DNA of 64,000 nucleotides, from positions 124,001 through 188,000 of the forward strand of contig NZ_JAAIVB010000085.1 of the NCBI RefSeq assembly GCF_010974945.1, given 5' to 3'. The first letter of the stretch is position 1, and every line of letters starts with the position of its first letter. Shown here one piece after another: positions 44,927 through 53,361 of this stretch. The position numbers and the translations under genes are program-made. The notes below the pieces were generated by a model, which had not been told where the DNA came from, ran no database searches, and worked only from the letters and a program-made list of their open reading frames with translations. This stretch comes from Noviherbaspirillum galbum. GTDB taxonomy: Bacteria; Pseudomonadota; Gammaproteobacteria; Burkholderiales; Burkholderiaceae_D.

Positions 44927-46192
44927 ATGGCAACAATGAAAACGCTCGCCGGTAGCTTATCGAATCTCTATGACAAGGCGCGTGCAATCGTCACCAGTCC
45001 GACTCCTACCCCGGCCCCAGCTCCCGCACCAATACACCTTGAGATATTGCCGATGTGCCCTCCAGGCGAACCGAAACCGAAGATCCTCATGAATCCCGAA
45101 CACCAGGCGGAGCTGGAAGCGCTGCTGGCACCGATTTCCGAGGCCGAACCCTGTGGTCCGGCGATGCGCTACGATCCGGTCTTCACCGAAATCCGCCTGG
45201 CGCGGGAAGAGGATGATCCAAGCCTGCCGATGGGTACCTGGGAACGGCCGCTCAAGCGGGCGAACTGGCCCCTGATCGAGGAAAAGTGCAGGGACATGCT
45301 TGCCCACCGCTCGAAGGACGTGCAGATCGCCGCCTGGCTGCTCGAGTCGTGGACGCGCCAGCATGGCTTCGAAGGCCTGCTGCGCGGCCTGCACCTGATC
45401 GATGGCCTGCTGCGCACGCACTGGGGAACGATTCATCCCGTCATCGAGGAAGACAACGACGCCGATGCCCGGGTCGCGCCGCTGGTGTGGCTGAACGAGT
45501 CGATGTCGATGACGATCAAGGTGCAGGTACCGGTGATGAACATCGCCGGCCGGAAGCCGCCGAAGATCAGCTTCGCCGACTGGGAACGCATGACCGCCAA
45601 GGAACTGGCGGGAGAAGAACAGGAGCCGCCCAGGCCGGCCGACGTAACCGCCGCGGAGGCGCCGCTGACCCGCGAGAACCTCGTCGCCTACGCCCATCAT
45701 CACCTCGGACTCGAGCTGCAGACCCGGCTCGAACTCGTCCGGCAATGCCTGGCTTGCCTGACGTCGATCTCCGGTTTCGTCGACGCGCAGCTTGGCATGG
45801 ATTCGCCGAATCTCTCGAAGCTGCACGTCACGCTTTCCTCGATCGAACGCCTGCTGACCCAACTCATTCCCGCGAAAATCGAACCGGCGAGCCTGCCCGC
45901 CGTGCCACAGCCGTTCGACCTCGCGATCCCTGTTTCCGCCGCATTCACAGGAGAAACCCCCATGGCACCGCCCGTCCAACTTTCGCATTGGCAGACCCGC
46001 CTCGAGGCTTATGCCACGCTGGAAGCCATCGCCGATTATCTCGCGACGGTCGAACCGCACAGCCCGACGCCTTACCTGCTGCGCCGCGCCGTCAAGTGGG
46101 GGAAGATGCCCTTGCCTGAACTGATGGCGGAAATCGTCAGGGAGGAGGGCGACCTGAACCGGCTTGCCAACCTGGTGGGATTGAGCGAATAG
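44927..46192 (+). CDS. tssA: T6SS cap/assembly protein TssA
   Basis: A 421-residue TssA with the ImpA N-terminal domain at about residues 60-180: ISEAEPCGPAMRYDPVF, PLKRANWPLIEEKCRDMLAH, LLESWTRQHGFEGLLRGLHL and LLRTHWGTIHPVIEE. The C-terminal part ends with LLRRAVKWGKMPLPELMAEI, typical of the family. The first 55 residues (Pro-rich) are an extension; the true start could be the internal Met of MCPPGEPKPK or of MNPEHQ. Confidence 0.93.
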   Translation: MATMKTLAGSLSNLYDKARAIVTSPTPTPAPAPAPIHLEILPMCPPGEPKPKILMNPEHQAELEALLAPISEAEPCGPAMRYDPVFTEIRLAREEDDPSLPMGTWERPLKRANWPLIEEKCRDMLAHRSKDVQIAAWLLESWTRQHGFEGLLRGLHLIDGLLRTHWGTIHPVIEEDNDADARVAPLVWLNESMSMTIKVQVPVMNIAGRKPPKISFADWERMTAKELAGEEQEPPRPADVTAAEAPLTRENLVAYAHHHLGLELQTRLELVRQCLACLTSISGFVDAQLGMDSPNLSKLHVTLSSIERLLTQLIPAKIEPASLPAVPQPFDLAIPVSAAFTGETPMAPPVQLSHWQTRLEAYATLEAIADYLATVEPHSPTPYLLRRAVKWGKMPLPELMAEIVREEGDLNRLANLVGLSE

Positions 46193-46320
46193 CCATCGCC
46201 GCGTGTATCAATCGGCGAATCGATGGCGGAATTCAAGCCCGTCCATTCGATCGCCGGTCTTGAGCGGTTTCGCGCTCTTCTTCAATTCATCCAAAACGTC
46301 ATTGATAAAAGGGGACTCAC

Positions 46321-46935
46321 TTGGCCAGGGTCAGAGAAGTATTCCAGAATGCCGCGTTCCAGAACAACTGCAATTTTTCAGCCTATGGCCAGATGGATGC
46401 CATTAACGCGCATGGCGTTGGACGGGATGAAGGAGGCGGGGGAATCTGCTACGGCCTCTCGGTCGTCTGGCTGGAAAGCAAAATGAAGGGAACGTCTTCC
46501 GCTTTCCTGCATGACGCCAACCAGGTGATGAGCAGCCCGGTGTTCGCACGCTCGAATCTGATCTGGAAGAATCAGCGAAACAAAAAGATGTGGCAGGAAC
46601 TCACCGGCCTGCGTCCGGCAATGGACAAGAATGGAGCCGAAAAGCAGAGAACCTTCGAGCTCGAAGAGATGGCGGCGTTTACCGCATGGCTCAGCAGCAG
46701 CGCGGGATCGCGATATTTCCTCGTTCATGTGCCTGGCCACACCATGGGCGCATGCGGATCGAAGATGGGGAAGGTAGAATTTTTCGACCCCAACGGCGGC
46801 ATCGCCAGTTCCATGCACGCCAGCCGCCTCGCGGCCTGCCTGACGAAGTATTTCCAGGCGGATGAGGTGAAATCGTACAAGACCCCGGTCCGGAACAAGC
46901 TCATCCTGACCGTGGAAAAATACAAGGGAGGTTGA
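46321..46935 (+). CDS. YopT-type cysteine protease (C58 family), probable T6SS effector
   Basis: A 204-residue protein with a YopT/AvrPphB-type catalytic triad: Cys43 in GGGGICYGLSVVWLE, His140 in HVPGHTMGA and Asp156 in VEFFDPNGG. The His-to-Asp distance of 16 equals that of YopT (H258, D274, from memory). YopT cleaves prenylated Rho GTPases at the membrane, so a eukaryotic target is plausible. The TTG start at 46321 follows AGGGGA. However, a frame from ATG 46223 (MAEFKPVHSIAGLERF...) reads plausibly as an N-terminus and leaves frame close to 46321, which suggests either a frameshift or a short upstream gene. It is the last gene of the T6SS operon. No immunity gene follows. Confidence 0.8.
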   Translation: MARVREVFQNAAFQNNCNFSAYGQMDAINAHGVGRDEGGGGICYGLSVVWLESKMKGTSSAFLHDANQVMSSPVFARSNLIWKNQRNKKMWQELTGLRPAMDKNGAEKQRTFELEEMAAFTAWLSSSAGSRYFLVHVPGHTMGACGSKMGKVEFFDPNGGIASSMHASRLAACLTKYFQADEVKSYKTPVRNKLILTVEKYKGG

Positions 46936-46958
46936 GGCGCGCGGAGATCGCGCGCCTC
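46934..46958. terminator. Bidirectional terminator-like hairpin at the right edge of the T6SS island
   Basis: GAGGCGCGCG and CGCGCGCCTC form a perfect 10-bp GC-rich stem around GAGAT. It fills the space between the convergent stops of the protease gene (46935) and the hybrid kinase gene (46961). No T-run on either side. Confidence 0.55.
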
Positions 46959-46960
46959 GG

Positions 46961-49384
46961 CTACATCGAAAACATCGTCGCGGACTGGTTTTCTTGGCCG
47001 AACCTCGCCGCCAGCACGCGCTGGACCTCGTGGATCTTGACGGGCTTGGTCAGGTGGAGGTCGAAGCCCGCCGCGAGGCTTTGCGCCTGGTCGGCTTCGG
47101 TGCCCCAGCCGGTGAGCGCCACCAGCACGCGGGAATGCGCGCCCGGCAAGGTTCGCAGCACCGACACGGTCTCGTAGCCGTCCATGCCCGGCATGCCTAT
47201 GTCGAGGAACACCACGGCAGGATCATGCTGTTTCACGATCTCCACGGCGGTCTGCCCGTCGTGCGCGAGGAGTGCCTCGTGGCCGCTCATGTCCAGCAGC
47301 AAGGCCATGGTTTCGGCGGCGTCGCGGTTGTCGTCGACGATCAGCACCCTGCGTTTCCTGACCCCGTCCACACGCGATGGCAGCCTGGCCTCGGCCGGCT
47401 TCGGCGTATCCGATCGCGGCAGCCAGATGCGGAACCGGCTGCCGGCGCCCGGGCCGGCGCTCTCGGCGGAAACGCGGCCGCCGTGCATCTCGACCAGGCC
47501 CTTGACGACGCTCAGGCCGATGCCAAGTCCGCCCTGGGCATGGTCCAGGTGCTGCTGCACCTGCGCGAACCGGTCGAAAACGTGGTCGAGCATCTGGGCC
47601 GGGATGCCGATGCCCGTGTCCGTCACCTCGATGAACAGCATGCCCGCCTGGTCGGCTTCGCCGCCGCGCAGCGTCACGCGCCCCCCGCGCGGCGTGTACT
47701 TCGCCGCATTGTTGAGCAGGTTGCCCACCACCTGCACGAGGCGGGTCAGGTCGCCCGTGACGCGCAGCGCCGGGTCCACGCCTTCCCACACGACCACCTG
47801 TCCCTGCGCGTCGAGCAAGGCCTGCACGCCCTCCAGCGCCTGTTCGAGGACGGCGTGCAGCGAAATCGATTCCCGCCGCAGCAGGATCTTGCCTTGCCGG
47901 ATGCGCGCGATGTCGAGCAGGTCGTCGACCAGGTGCACCATGTGGTCGAGCTGGCGCTGCATGATGCCCAGCACCTGCCGCCCCTGGTCCGGCAGGCCGG
48001 CGCTGACGTTCTGCAGCAGGTCCAGCCCGGTGCGCAAGGGAGCAAGCGGGTTGCGAAGCTCATGCGCAAGCGTGGCCAGGAAGTCGTCTTTCTGGCGATC
48101 GGCGAGCTTGAGCGCCTCGCGGGCGCGTACGAGGTCGGTGATGTCGACGCAGGCGCCGGTCATCGTCTTGGCGCGGCCCGTCGGGTCCAGAAACGTGCGG
48201 CCACGGTCGTACAGCCAGTGCACCGAACCATCCGGGTAAACCACCCGGAACTCCATTTCGAAATCGTCGCCGGCATCGCGGCAGCGGCCGCAGCATCGGA
48301 TAACCTCGTCGCGGTCGTCCGGATGGACCAGCGCGATGAACTGATCGAGGCTGCGTACCACCTCGCCCGGGCGCAGGCCGAACAGGCGGTCGAGCGCGGT
48401 GTCCCAGGTGAGCCGGTTATCCCGGATGTCCCAGTGGAAAGTGCCGGTGCGGCTTGCCTCGAGGGCCACTTCCATGGCGAGCTCGGCGGTCTTGCGGCTG
48501 GTGATGTCCATTGCCGTGCCGTTGGCGCGCACGCAGCGGCCGGTGGCGTCGAACAGTCCGCGTCCCTTGGCGGCGACCCAGCGCACCTCGCCGTCGTCGC
48601 GACCGATCGTGCGGTACTCGATGTTGTAGAACTCCCGGCGCTCCGGGTCGCACGCCGCAGCGAATGCGCTGGCGACCATCGGCCGGTCGTCCGGATGCAG
48701 CCCCCTGAAGAAGTCGTCGAGTGAAAGCGGTTCGTCGGTCGTGATGCCGAACATGGTTCGCAGCCGCGGCTGCCAGATCAGGCTGCCGTCGGTCACGTTC
48801 ACGTCCCAGAACGCGATCTCGGCGGCGTCAGTGGCCAGGCGCAGGCGTTCCTCGCTTTCGGCCAGGGCCTGCTGCGCCGCGCGCCCGGCGCGGGACTCTT
48901 GCCCTAGCCTCACCGCCGAGGTGGTCTCGATCGCCGCGCAAAAGATGCCTGCGATCTGTCCGTCGTCATCCAGCAAGGGCGTGTAGGTGAAGCTGAAATA
49001 GTGCGGACCGGGCGTCTCGCGACCGGTCAGCTGGAATGGCTTGTTCTCGAACGACAGCGACTCGCCGCGCATGACCGCCTCGTTCAACTGCCGCAGCTCG
49101 TCCCAGATCTCGCTCCAGACGTCGGCCATCGGCTGGCCGAGCGCTTGAGGATGCTTGTTGCCGAGGATGGAGATGTAGCTGTCGTTGTAAAGCGAGATGC
49201 AGCGCGGACCCCATCCGATGAACATGGGCTGCTGGGCGCGCAGGATCAGGCTCACGGCCGTCTTCAGGGACTGGGGCCATGACTCCATTGGGCCAAGGGG
49301 GGTCGTCGACCAGTCGTGGCAACGCATCAGGGCGCCCATGGCGCCGCCGCTGCGCAAGTGCGGCTGGTCGGAGGGGTCTATCAT
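46961..49384 (-). CDS. Soluble PAS-domain hybrid histidine kinase with receiver domain
   Basis: An 807-residue hybrid sensor kinase without membrane segments. Three PAS-type domains occupy about residues 20-430 (LGPMESWPQSLKTAV; RLATDAAEIAFWDVNVTDGS; ALEASRTGTFHWDIRDNRLT). The dimerisation/phosphoacceptor helix has LATLAHELRNPLAPLR. The ATPase domain has NLLNNAAKYTPRGG and GGLGIGLSVVKGLVEMHGG. A C-terminal receiver (residues about 685-800) has VLIVDDNRDAAETM and phosphoacceptor Asp in VVFLDIGMPGMDGYE. It is convergent with the T6SS operon. The signal and target are unknown; a link to the T6SS is only positional. Confidence 0.93.
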   Translation of the reverse strand: MIDPSDQPHLRSGGAMGALMRCHDWSTTPLGPMESWPQSLKTAVSLILRAQQPMFIGWGPRCISLYNDSYISILGNKHPQALGQPMADVWSEIWDELRQLNEAVMRGESLSFENKPFQLTGRETPGPHYFSFTYTPLLDDDGQIAGIFCAAIETTSAVRLGQESRAGRAAQQALAESEERLRLATDAAEIAFWDVNVTDGSLIWQPRLRTMFGITTDEPLSLDDFFRGLHPDDRPMVASAFAAACDPERREFYNIEYRTIGRDDGEVRWVAAKGRGLFDATGRCVRANGTAMDITSRKTAELAMEVALEASRTGTFHWDIRDNRLTWDTALDRLFGLRPGEVVRSLDQFIALVHPDDRDEVIRCCGRCRDAGDDFEMEFRVVYPDGSVHWLYDRGRTFLDPTGRAKTMTGACVDITDLVRAREALKLADRQKDDFLATLAHELRNPLAPLRTGLDLLQNVSAGLPDQGRQVLGIMQRQLDHMVHLVDDLLDIARIRQGKILLRRESISLHAVLEQALEGVQALLDAQGQVVVWEGVDPALRVTGDLTRLVQVVGNLLNNAAKYTPRGGRVTLRGGEADQAGMLFIEVTDTGIGIPAQMLDHVFDRFAQVQQHLDHAQGGLGIGLSVVKGLVEMHGGRVSAESAGPGAGSRFRIWLPRSDTPKPAEARLPSRVDGVRKRRVLIVDDNRDAAETMALLLDMSGHEALLAHDGQTAVEIVKQHDPAVVFLDIGMPGMDGYETVSVLRTLPGAHSRVLVALTGWGTEADQAQSLAAGFDLHLTKPVKIHEVQRVLAARFGQENQSATMFSM

Positions 49385-49815
49385 CGGTATGGCTCGATAT
49401 GGCGGCGGCGCAAGGCCGGTTCGCAGAGGTTGGTCGGGTAAAGTCGAATTTTTCGGGACAAAGAATAAAACTCGACCCCGGTTGCCCGCTGACCGGCTTG
49501 CGGGACAGCGTCCTGCCCTGTCGCTTGCCGGTCCCGGTCACCAGCCAACGATACCAAATAAGGATTTGCAAGTACAGCAAGGTCATCGCTGAAATACTGC
49601 ACCGATCAAAAACATCGTGTATCAGCCGGCGAGCCGTCGAAGGGCTTGCTGAGTCCGCACGCGTTGGCCATGAGAGCATTTCCGTTAGTCAAGTTCTTCC
49701 CGCGGCAGTTTGATTTGCGTCAATCAGCCGACGTGTCGGAGGCGAGGTTGAAAGGTGGAAATTGGCCAAAGGCGGCCCCCGGCGGCGATCCGATGACTCA
49801 ACCGGAGTGACCGGC
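49385..49815. other. Intergenic region upstream of the hybrid kinase gene
   Basis: These 431 bases lie between the kinase start and the stop of the next minus-strand gene. No gene with support was seen. A TTGAT-TTGC-GTCAA element at 49710-49723 resembles an FNR/Anr box, but it is 326 bases from the kinase start. Confidence 0.4.
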
Positions 49816-50592
49816 CTATTTCGCCCGCTGGATATGAAGTCGCCGCATCCGGTAGAAAGCGCATGCTTGTATCGTCAAGGCACAGGCGACCGCGGTGCCG
49901 TAGGCGAGAAGCAGGGTGGTGCGCGTCAATGTCAGGCTCAACACGTAAAAGAAGACGGCAAACCCCAGCAGCCCCGAAACCATCCCGCGCAGTACCTGTT
50001 TTGCGGCAATGCCACCGATCATGCGGTGGGCAAATACGGCGAGGATCGTCGCGATGAAGGGAAAGGACGCCAGTACGCCGCTCACGCCCGGCCCGATATG
50101 CGGCGCAATGAGCGTTACGCCAACGACCAGGGCGGTAATCAGGACCATGCGTGCCGGCAGGTCCCACCACGGTGACGCCAGCTTGCTGCCGACAACCGCT
50201 TCCCTGGGCGTCAGGTGCAGGACCAGCGACATTGCCAGAAGGGCAGCGACAAACAACCCGGTTTGAGCGATCCCGCTCGATTGCAGCGTACTTGCCACCA
50301 GCGCGAATGCCGCGCAAGCACCGCCCAGCGCGGTCGGCCAACCCAGGTGCGCAAGGCGGCAGTAGGCCAGACAAAAGCCGGTTTGGGCAACCGTGGCGGT
50401 AAGCGATCCCGATGTTGCCTGCGTTGCGAAAACAGGGCCGTGCTCCAGTGCCAGGAACACGGAGATCGGCCCGGAAGTCAACGGCAGCCCAACGAGGAAA
50501 CCCCCAATCGCTTCGCCCCAGCGGCGCACAGCCATGCTGGCGGCCAGAAGCAACAACGGGGTGACAATCAGTTTGAAAACAAGGAGATCCAT
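49816..50592 (-). CDS. Polytopic integral membrane protein of unknown function
   Basis: A 258-residue protein with about seven or eight hydrophobic helices (FKLIVTPLLLLAASMAV, GLFVAALLAMSLVLHL, MVLITALVVGVTLIAPHIG, GLLGFAVFFYVLSLTL). GGFLVGLPLTSGPISVFLAL and GVSGVLASFPFIATILAVFA look like internal repeats of one module. The start MDLLVFKL at 50592 has AAGGAGATCC nearby only on the plus strand, so the ribosome site is weak. It lies 59 bases downstream of the LysE-type gene on the same strand and may be co-transcribed. No specific family was recognised. Confidence 0.7.
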   Translation of the reverse strand: MDLLVFKLIVTPLLLLAASMAVRRWGEAIGGFLVGLPLTSGPISVFLALEHGPVFATQATSGSLTATVAQTGFCLAYCRLAHLGWPTALGGACAAFALVASTLQSSGIAQTGLFVAALLAMSLVLHLTPREAVVGSKLASPWWDLPARMVLITALVVGVTLIAPHIGPGVSGVLASFPFIATILAVFAHRMIGGIAAKQVLRGMVSGLLGFAVFFYVLSLTLTRTTLLLAYGTAVACALTIQACAFYRMRRLHIQRAK

Positions 50593-50651
50593 GGCGAAGA
50601 AGCATGGCTGGCTGACCAGCCCTGGTGGAAATACGGTTTCATGCAGTGGCT

Positions 50652-51263
50652 TCAGGCATGTAGCGGCAGCGCCGCGCCGATCGCAACGAAGATCCCGCCG
50701 CAAACACGGTTGAAGCGCTGCCCGACACGTGCCAGCCAGGGACGGACACGATTTGCCGCGCTCGCCATCGCATACTCGGCAAGGAATTCCGTGGCCGAGT
50801 AAGTTGCGGCCACCACGGCAAACTGGGGTAGCAGGCTCCGATGCGGGTCAATGAACTGGCTGAGGAAGGCACTGAAGAACAGCAAGCCCTTGGGATTGGT
50901 TGCCGCCGACAGGAAGCCCTGGCGAAAGAGCAGCCAGCGGCCGGCCCTGACCGGCCTGGGGCCTGCTTCGACCGCAATGGGCGGGGAACGCCAGGTCTGG
51001 ATGCCCAGCCAGACAAGATAGGCACCGCCCATCCACTTCAGCACGGTAAGCCAGACGACGGACGTCTTGATCAGCGCGCCGATGCCGAACATGCACAGGG
51101 CGATGATGACGATAAAGCCGATCACGCCACCGACGATGGTGAACAAGGTCTTGCGGCTGCCATGCAGCGCGCCATGGGTAATGACGAGCAAGCTGTTCGG
51201 GCCGGGCGAAAGCGACAGGCCGATGCAGGTAACAAGAAAAATAAGCCAGGTATCGGACTGCAT
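50652..51263 (-). CDS. LysE/RhtB-family exporter
   Basis: A 203-residue amino-acid or metabolite exporter with six helices. IGLSLSPGPNSLLVITHGAL is the family signature, followed by GSRKTLFTIVGGVIGF, LKWMGGAYLVWLGIQTWR and FRQGFLSAATNPKGLLFF. The start at 51263 has an AAGGAG ribosome site. It is divergent from a LysR regulator, the classic LysE/LysG arrangement. Confidence 0.92.
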   Translation of the reverse strand: MQSDTWLIFLVTCIGLSLSPGPNSLLVITHGALHGSRKTLFTIVGGVIGFIVIIALCMFGIGALIKTSVVWLTVLKWMGGAYLVWLGIQTWRSPPIAVEAGPRPVRAGRWLLFRQGFLSAATNPKGLLFFSAFLSQFIDPHRSLLPQFAVVAATYSATEFLAEYAMASAANRVRPWLARVGQRFNRVCGGIFVAIGAALPLHA

Positions 51264-51359
51264 CGTTGCTCCTTCATTCTCGGCAAAGACTGGATCTGCC
51301 GCTTCGCCACCCATATTGGCGTTCAACACGCTTGCTGACAAACCATTTATCGTCACATA

Positions 51360-51382
51360 ATGCGTGAATATAACTCACGCAT
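51360..51382. promoter_or_regulatory. Candidate LysR operator between lysE-type and lysR-type genes
   Basis: ATGCGTGA-ATATAAC-TCACGCAT: a perfect 8-bp inverted repeat with a 7-base spacer, 11 bases before the LysR start codon and about 97 bases before the exporter start. Its position would let the regulator repress itself and control the exporter. Confidence 0.6.
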
Positions 51383-51393
51383 GCAGATTGCCC

Positions 51394-52302
51394 ATGTTTG
51401 ATCGCCTGCCTCCATTGCAGACGCTGCGCGCGTTCGAAGCCGCTGGCAGGCTATTGAGCATGACGCTTGCCGCCAACGAACTGCACGTGACCCACGGCGC
51501 GGTGAGCCGTCAGATCAAGGCGCTCGAAAATCATCTTGGCGTACCACTCTTCCAGCGGCTGACCCGCCAGATCGTTCTCACGGAAGCCGGGGCCGAGTTC
51601 CATGTCGCCGTCACGCGCCTTCTTGGCGAGCTGACGAGGGAGGCCGTACGGCTGCGCATCCAGGACCCGGTGGCGCGCCTGACCATCAGCACGAGCGTAT
51701 CCTTTGCAAGCAAGTGGCTTGCTCCGCGCCTGCATCGCCTGAAAGCACGTCATCCCGAACTCGATGTCCATCTTGATGTCACGGACACCAACGTGGACCT
51801 GAACAATGGGCAAGTGGATGTGGCGGTGCGTTACGGGAAAGGGCGTTACCCGCAGGCCCAGGCGGAACGGATCATGAACGAAACCGTGACACCCGTGTGC
51901 AGCCCTGCGTACCAGGCCGAAATGGGAGGCCTGAACACTCCCGCGAACCTGGCGAAGTGCACGCTGCTGCATGAGGACCGCATGAAGGCCAACTGGGAAC
52001 AGTGGTTCGGTGCGGCGGGCATTGCTTCGGGACGCACCATGCGCGGCCCGGCATACAGCCACGGCAGCATGGCGATAGAAGCCGCAATCCGGGGAGAGGG
52101 CGTGGCTCTGGGGCGCAGCGTGCTGGTATTCGACGACATTGCTGCCGGACGTCTTGTTGCGCCATTTGCGCACATCAAGCTCAAGGCGGAAAAGGGCTAT
52201 GACCTGGTATACCGTATCGGCAATGACGAGAACCCTAAGGTTCGTGCCCTGCGCGACTGGCTGGCGGACGAAATCCGGATGTTACGCTCCGGAGAAAATT
52301 AG
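51394..52302 (+). CDS. LysR-family transcriptional regulator (GcvA-like)
   Basis: A 302-residue LysR regulator of the GcvA-like branch: LPPLQTLRAFEAAGRLLSMT, AANELHVTHGAVSRQIKALE, VPLFQRLTRQIVLTEAG, then the effector domain with LTISTSVSFASKWLAPRLHR and VDVAVRYGKGRYP. It is divergent from the exporter gene and converges on the HD-domain gene. The ATG at 51394 places the HTH correctly; an upstream ATG at 51364 falls inside the operator candidate. Confidence 0.92.
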   Translation: MFDRLPPLQTLRAFEAAGRLLSMTLAANELHVTHGAVSRQIKALENHLGVPLFQRLTRQIVLTEAGAEFHVAVTRLLGELTREAVRLRIQDPVARLTISTSVSFASKWLAPRLHRLKARHPELDVHLDVTDTNVDLNNGQVDVAVRYGKGRYPQAQAERIMNETVTPVCSPAYQAEMGGLNTPANLAKCTLLHEDRMKANWEQWFGAAGIASGRTMRGPAYSHGSMAIEAAIRGEGVALGRSVLVFDDIAAGRLVAPFAHIKLKAEKGYDLVYRIGNDENPKVRALRDWLADEIRMLRSGEN

Positions 52303-52379
52303 CGGCCGGCAGTGTCCACAAGTGATCCGGGGTGCGCCTCTTTTGAATCATCATCGTCTGTTGTGTCCAGGGCATGGGA

Positions 52380-52994
52380 TCAACTTGTGCCTGGGGACTT
52401 TTCCGACGCCTGTCTGGCAAAGTGTTGCACTACCCACCGTTCACATACCGACCACAGCAGCGGGGCGCCTCTCTTGATCACGGGACCGTACCGGGAAAAC
52501 ACTTGTTCAAGCGAAACGCCGTTCTCCGTCCATGTTCCTCCCCCGGTAAATACATTGATGAGGAGCGGCTGGAATCGATCCAGCGCCTTCGCAAACTTCG
52601 CGTCCTCTGTCTCGGCACGCTCGAATTCCTGCCATAAAGCCAGTAGTTCCTTTCCCTGTGGCGATGGCAACAAGCCAAACAATCGATCCGCCGCTTTCCA
52701 TTCCTGCTCGGCTTGCAACTCGCTTGAAAGCCCGCCATGAATCGGAAAATCGCCGACGTCTATCTCGACGATGTCATGCAACAGGAGCATCTGTATGACG
52801 CGATTGGTATCTACAGTCCCGCTGGCATACTGGTTCAGCAGCAGGGCATACATCGCCAGGTGCCAGGAATGTTCTGCGGAATTTTCCTTTCGGCTTTTGT
52901 CCAGCAGCGGGGACTGCCTTACGACGGTCTTCAGCCGGTCAATTTCCCTCAGAAAATGCAGCTGCTTTTCCAATGCCGTGGTTTGCATCGCCAT
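52380..52994 (-). CDS. HD-domain phosphohydrolase (YfbR-like)
   Basis: A 204-residue HD-superfamily protein. The metal and phosphate residues are in NSAEHSWHLAMYALLL (His), IQMLLLHDIVEIDVGDFPIH (His-Asp pair) and AFFLL-type helices after it; length and layout match YfbR-like 5'-nucleotidases (HD_3). It begins MAMQTTALEKQLHFLREI, and a start two codons later is equally possible. It is monocistronic, with the convergent LysR gene to the left. Confidence 0.85.
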   Translation of the reverse strand: MAMQTTALEKQLHFLREIDRLKTVVRQSPLLDKSRKENSAEHSWHLAMYALLLNQYASGTVDTNRVIQMLLLHDIVEIDVGDFPIHGGLSSELQAEQEWKAADRLFGLLPSPQGKELLALWQEFERAETEDAKFAKALDRFQPLLINVFTGGGTWTENGVSLEQVFSRYGPVIKRGAPLLWSVCERWVVQHFARQASEKSPGTS

Positions 52995-53361
52995 TCACAC
53001 TCGCTTGTCGTCCCGTTCAAGCCGCATTCTACAGGGTAGGTTGGGCTATCCAGGATCGATACGCCAGGCGCCTGGCCGAACGTAAATGCGTAGACCTCGG
53101 CGCCATGGATGGCAAGACTCGGATGGATCGCGGCGCCTTCGAAGTGATCGACCTCAATGGTTGCAAGAACCTGCATGACATCAAGGATGCCGGCGGCAAG
53201 TACTTCGTGCAGGAGTTAGCCGGCGATTCGCTTCGCTTCGGCTAACCCGAATCCCCCGTTTGTCAAAACCGAATTGTACTTGTGTGCGGGTTGCTGCATG
53301 CTGTCCTGATATCACTCCGCGGTTCAACGGAAAACACAAGAGAACACGAAGGAAGAGACGA
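52995..53361. other. Intergenic region with a palindromic element, before the acyl-CoA cluster
   Basis: These 367 bases have no convincing gene. A plus-strand frame (52973-53245) and a minus-strand frame (52949-53176) overlap each other and match nothing known. A stem-loop GTTAGCCG...CGGCTAAC lies at 53215-53246. The promoter of the SDR gene should lie in 53250-53350. Confidence 0.45.
53215..53246. repeat. Stem-loop, possible dispersed repeat element
   Basis: GTTAGCCG and CGGCTAAC form an 8-bp stem around a 16-base loop containing CTTCGCTTCG. Sequences of the style "GTTAGCCG...GCTTCGCTTCGGCTAACC" recur between genes in many proteobacteria, so this may be a member of a dispersed palindromic family. 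Only one copy was noticed here. Confidence 0.35.

Noticed and set aside
49710-49723. FNR/Anr-like box TTGAT-N4-GTCAA
   Set aside because: One mismatch and 326 bases from the nearest start it could serve; too weak to call as a site.
52973-53245. Small frames on both strands around 53.1 kb
   Set aside because: They overlap each other, lack ribosome sites, and end in a palindromic element; a gene remnant is possible but cannot be shown.
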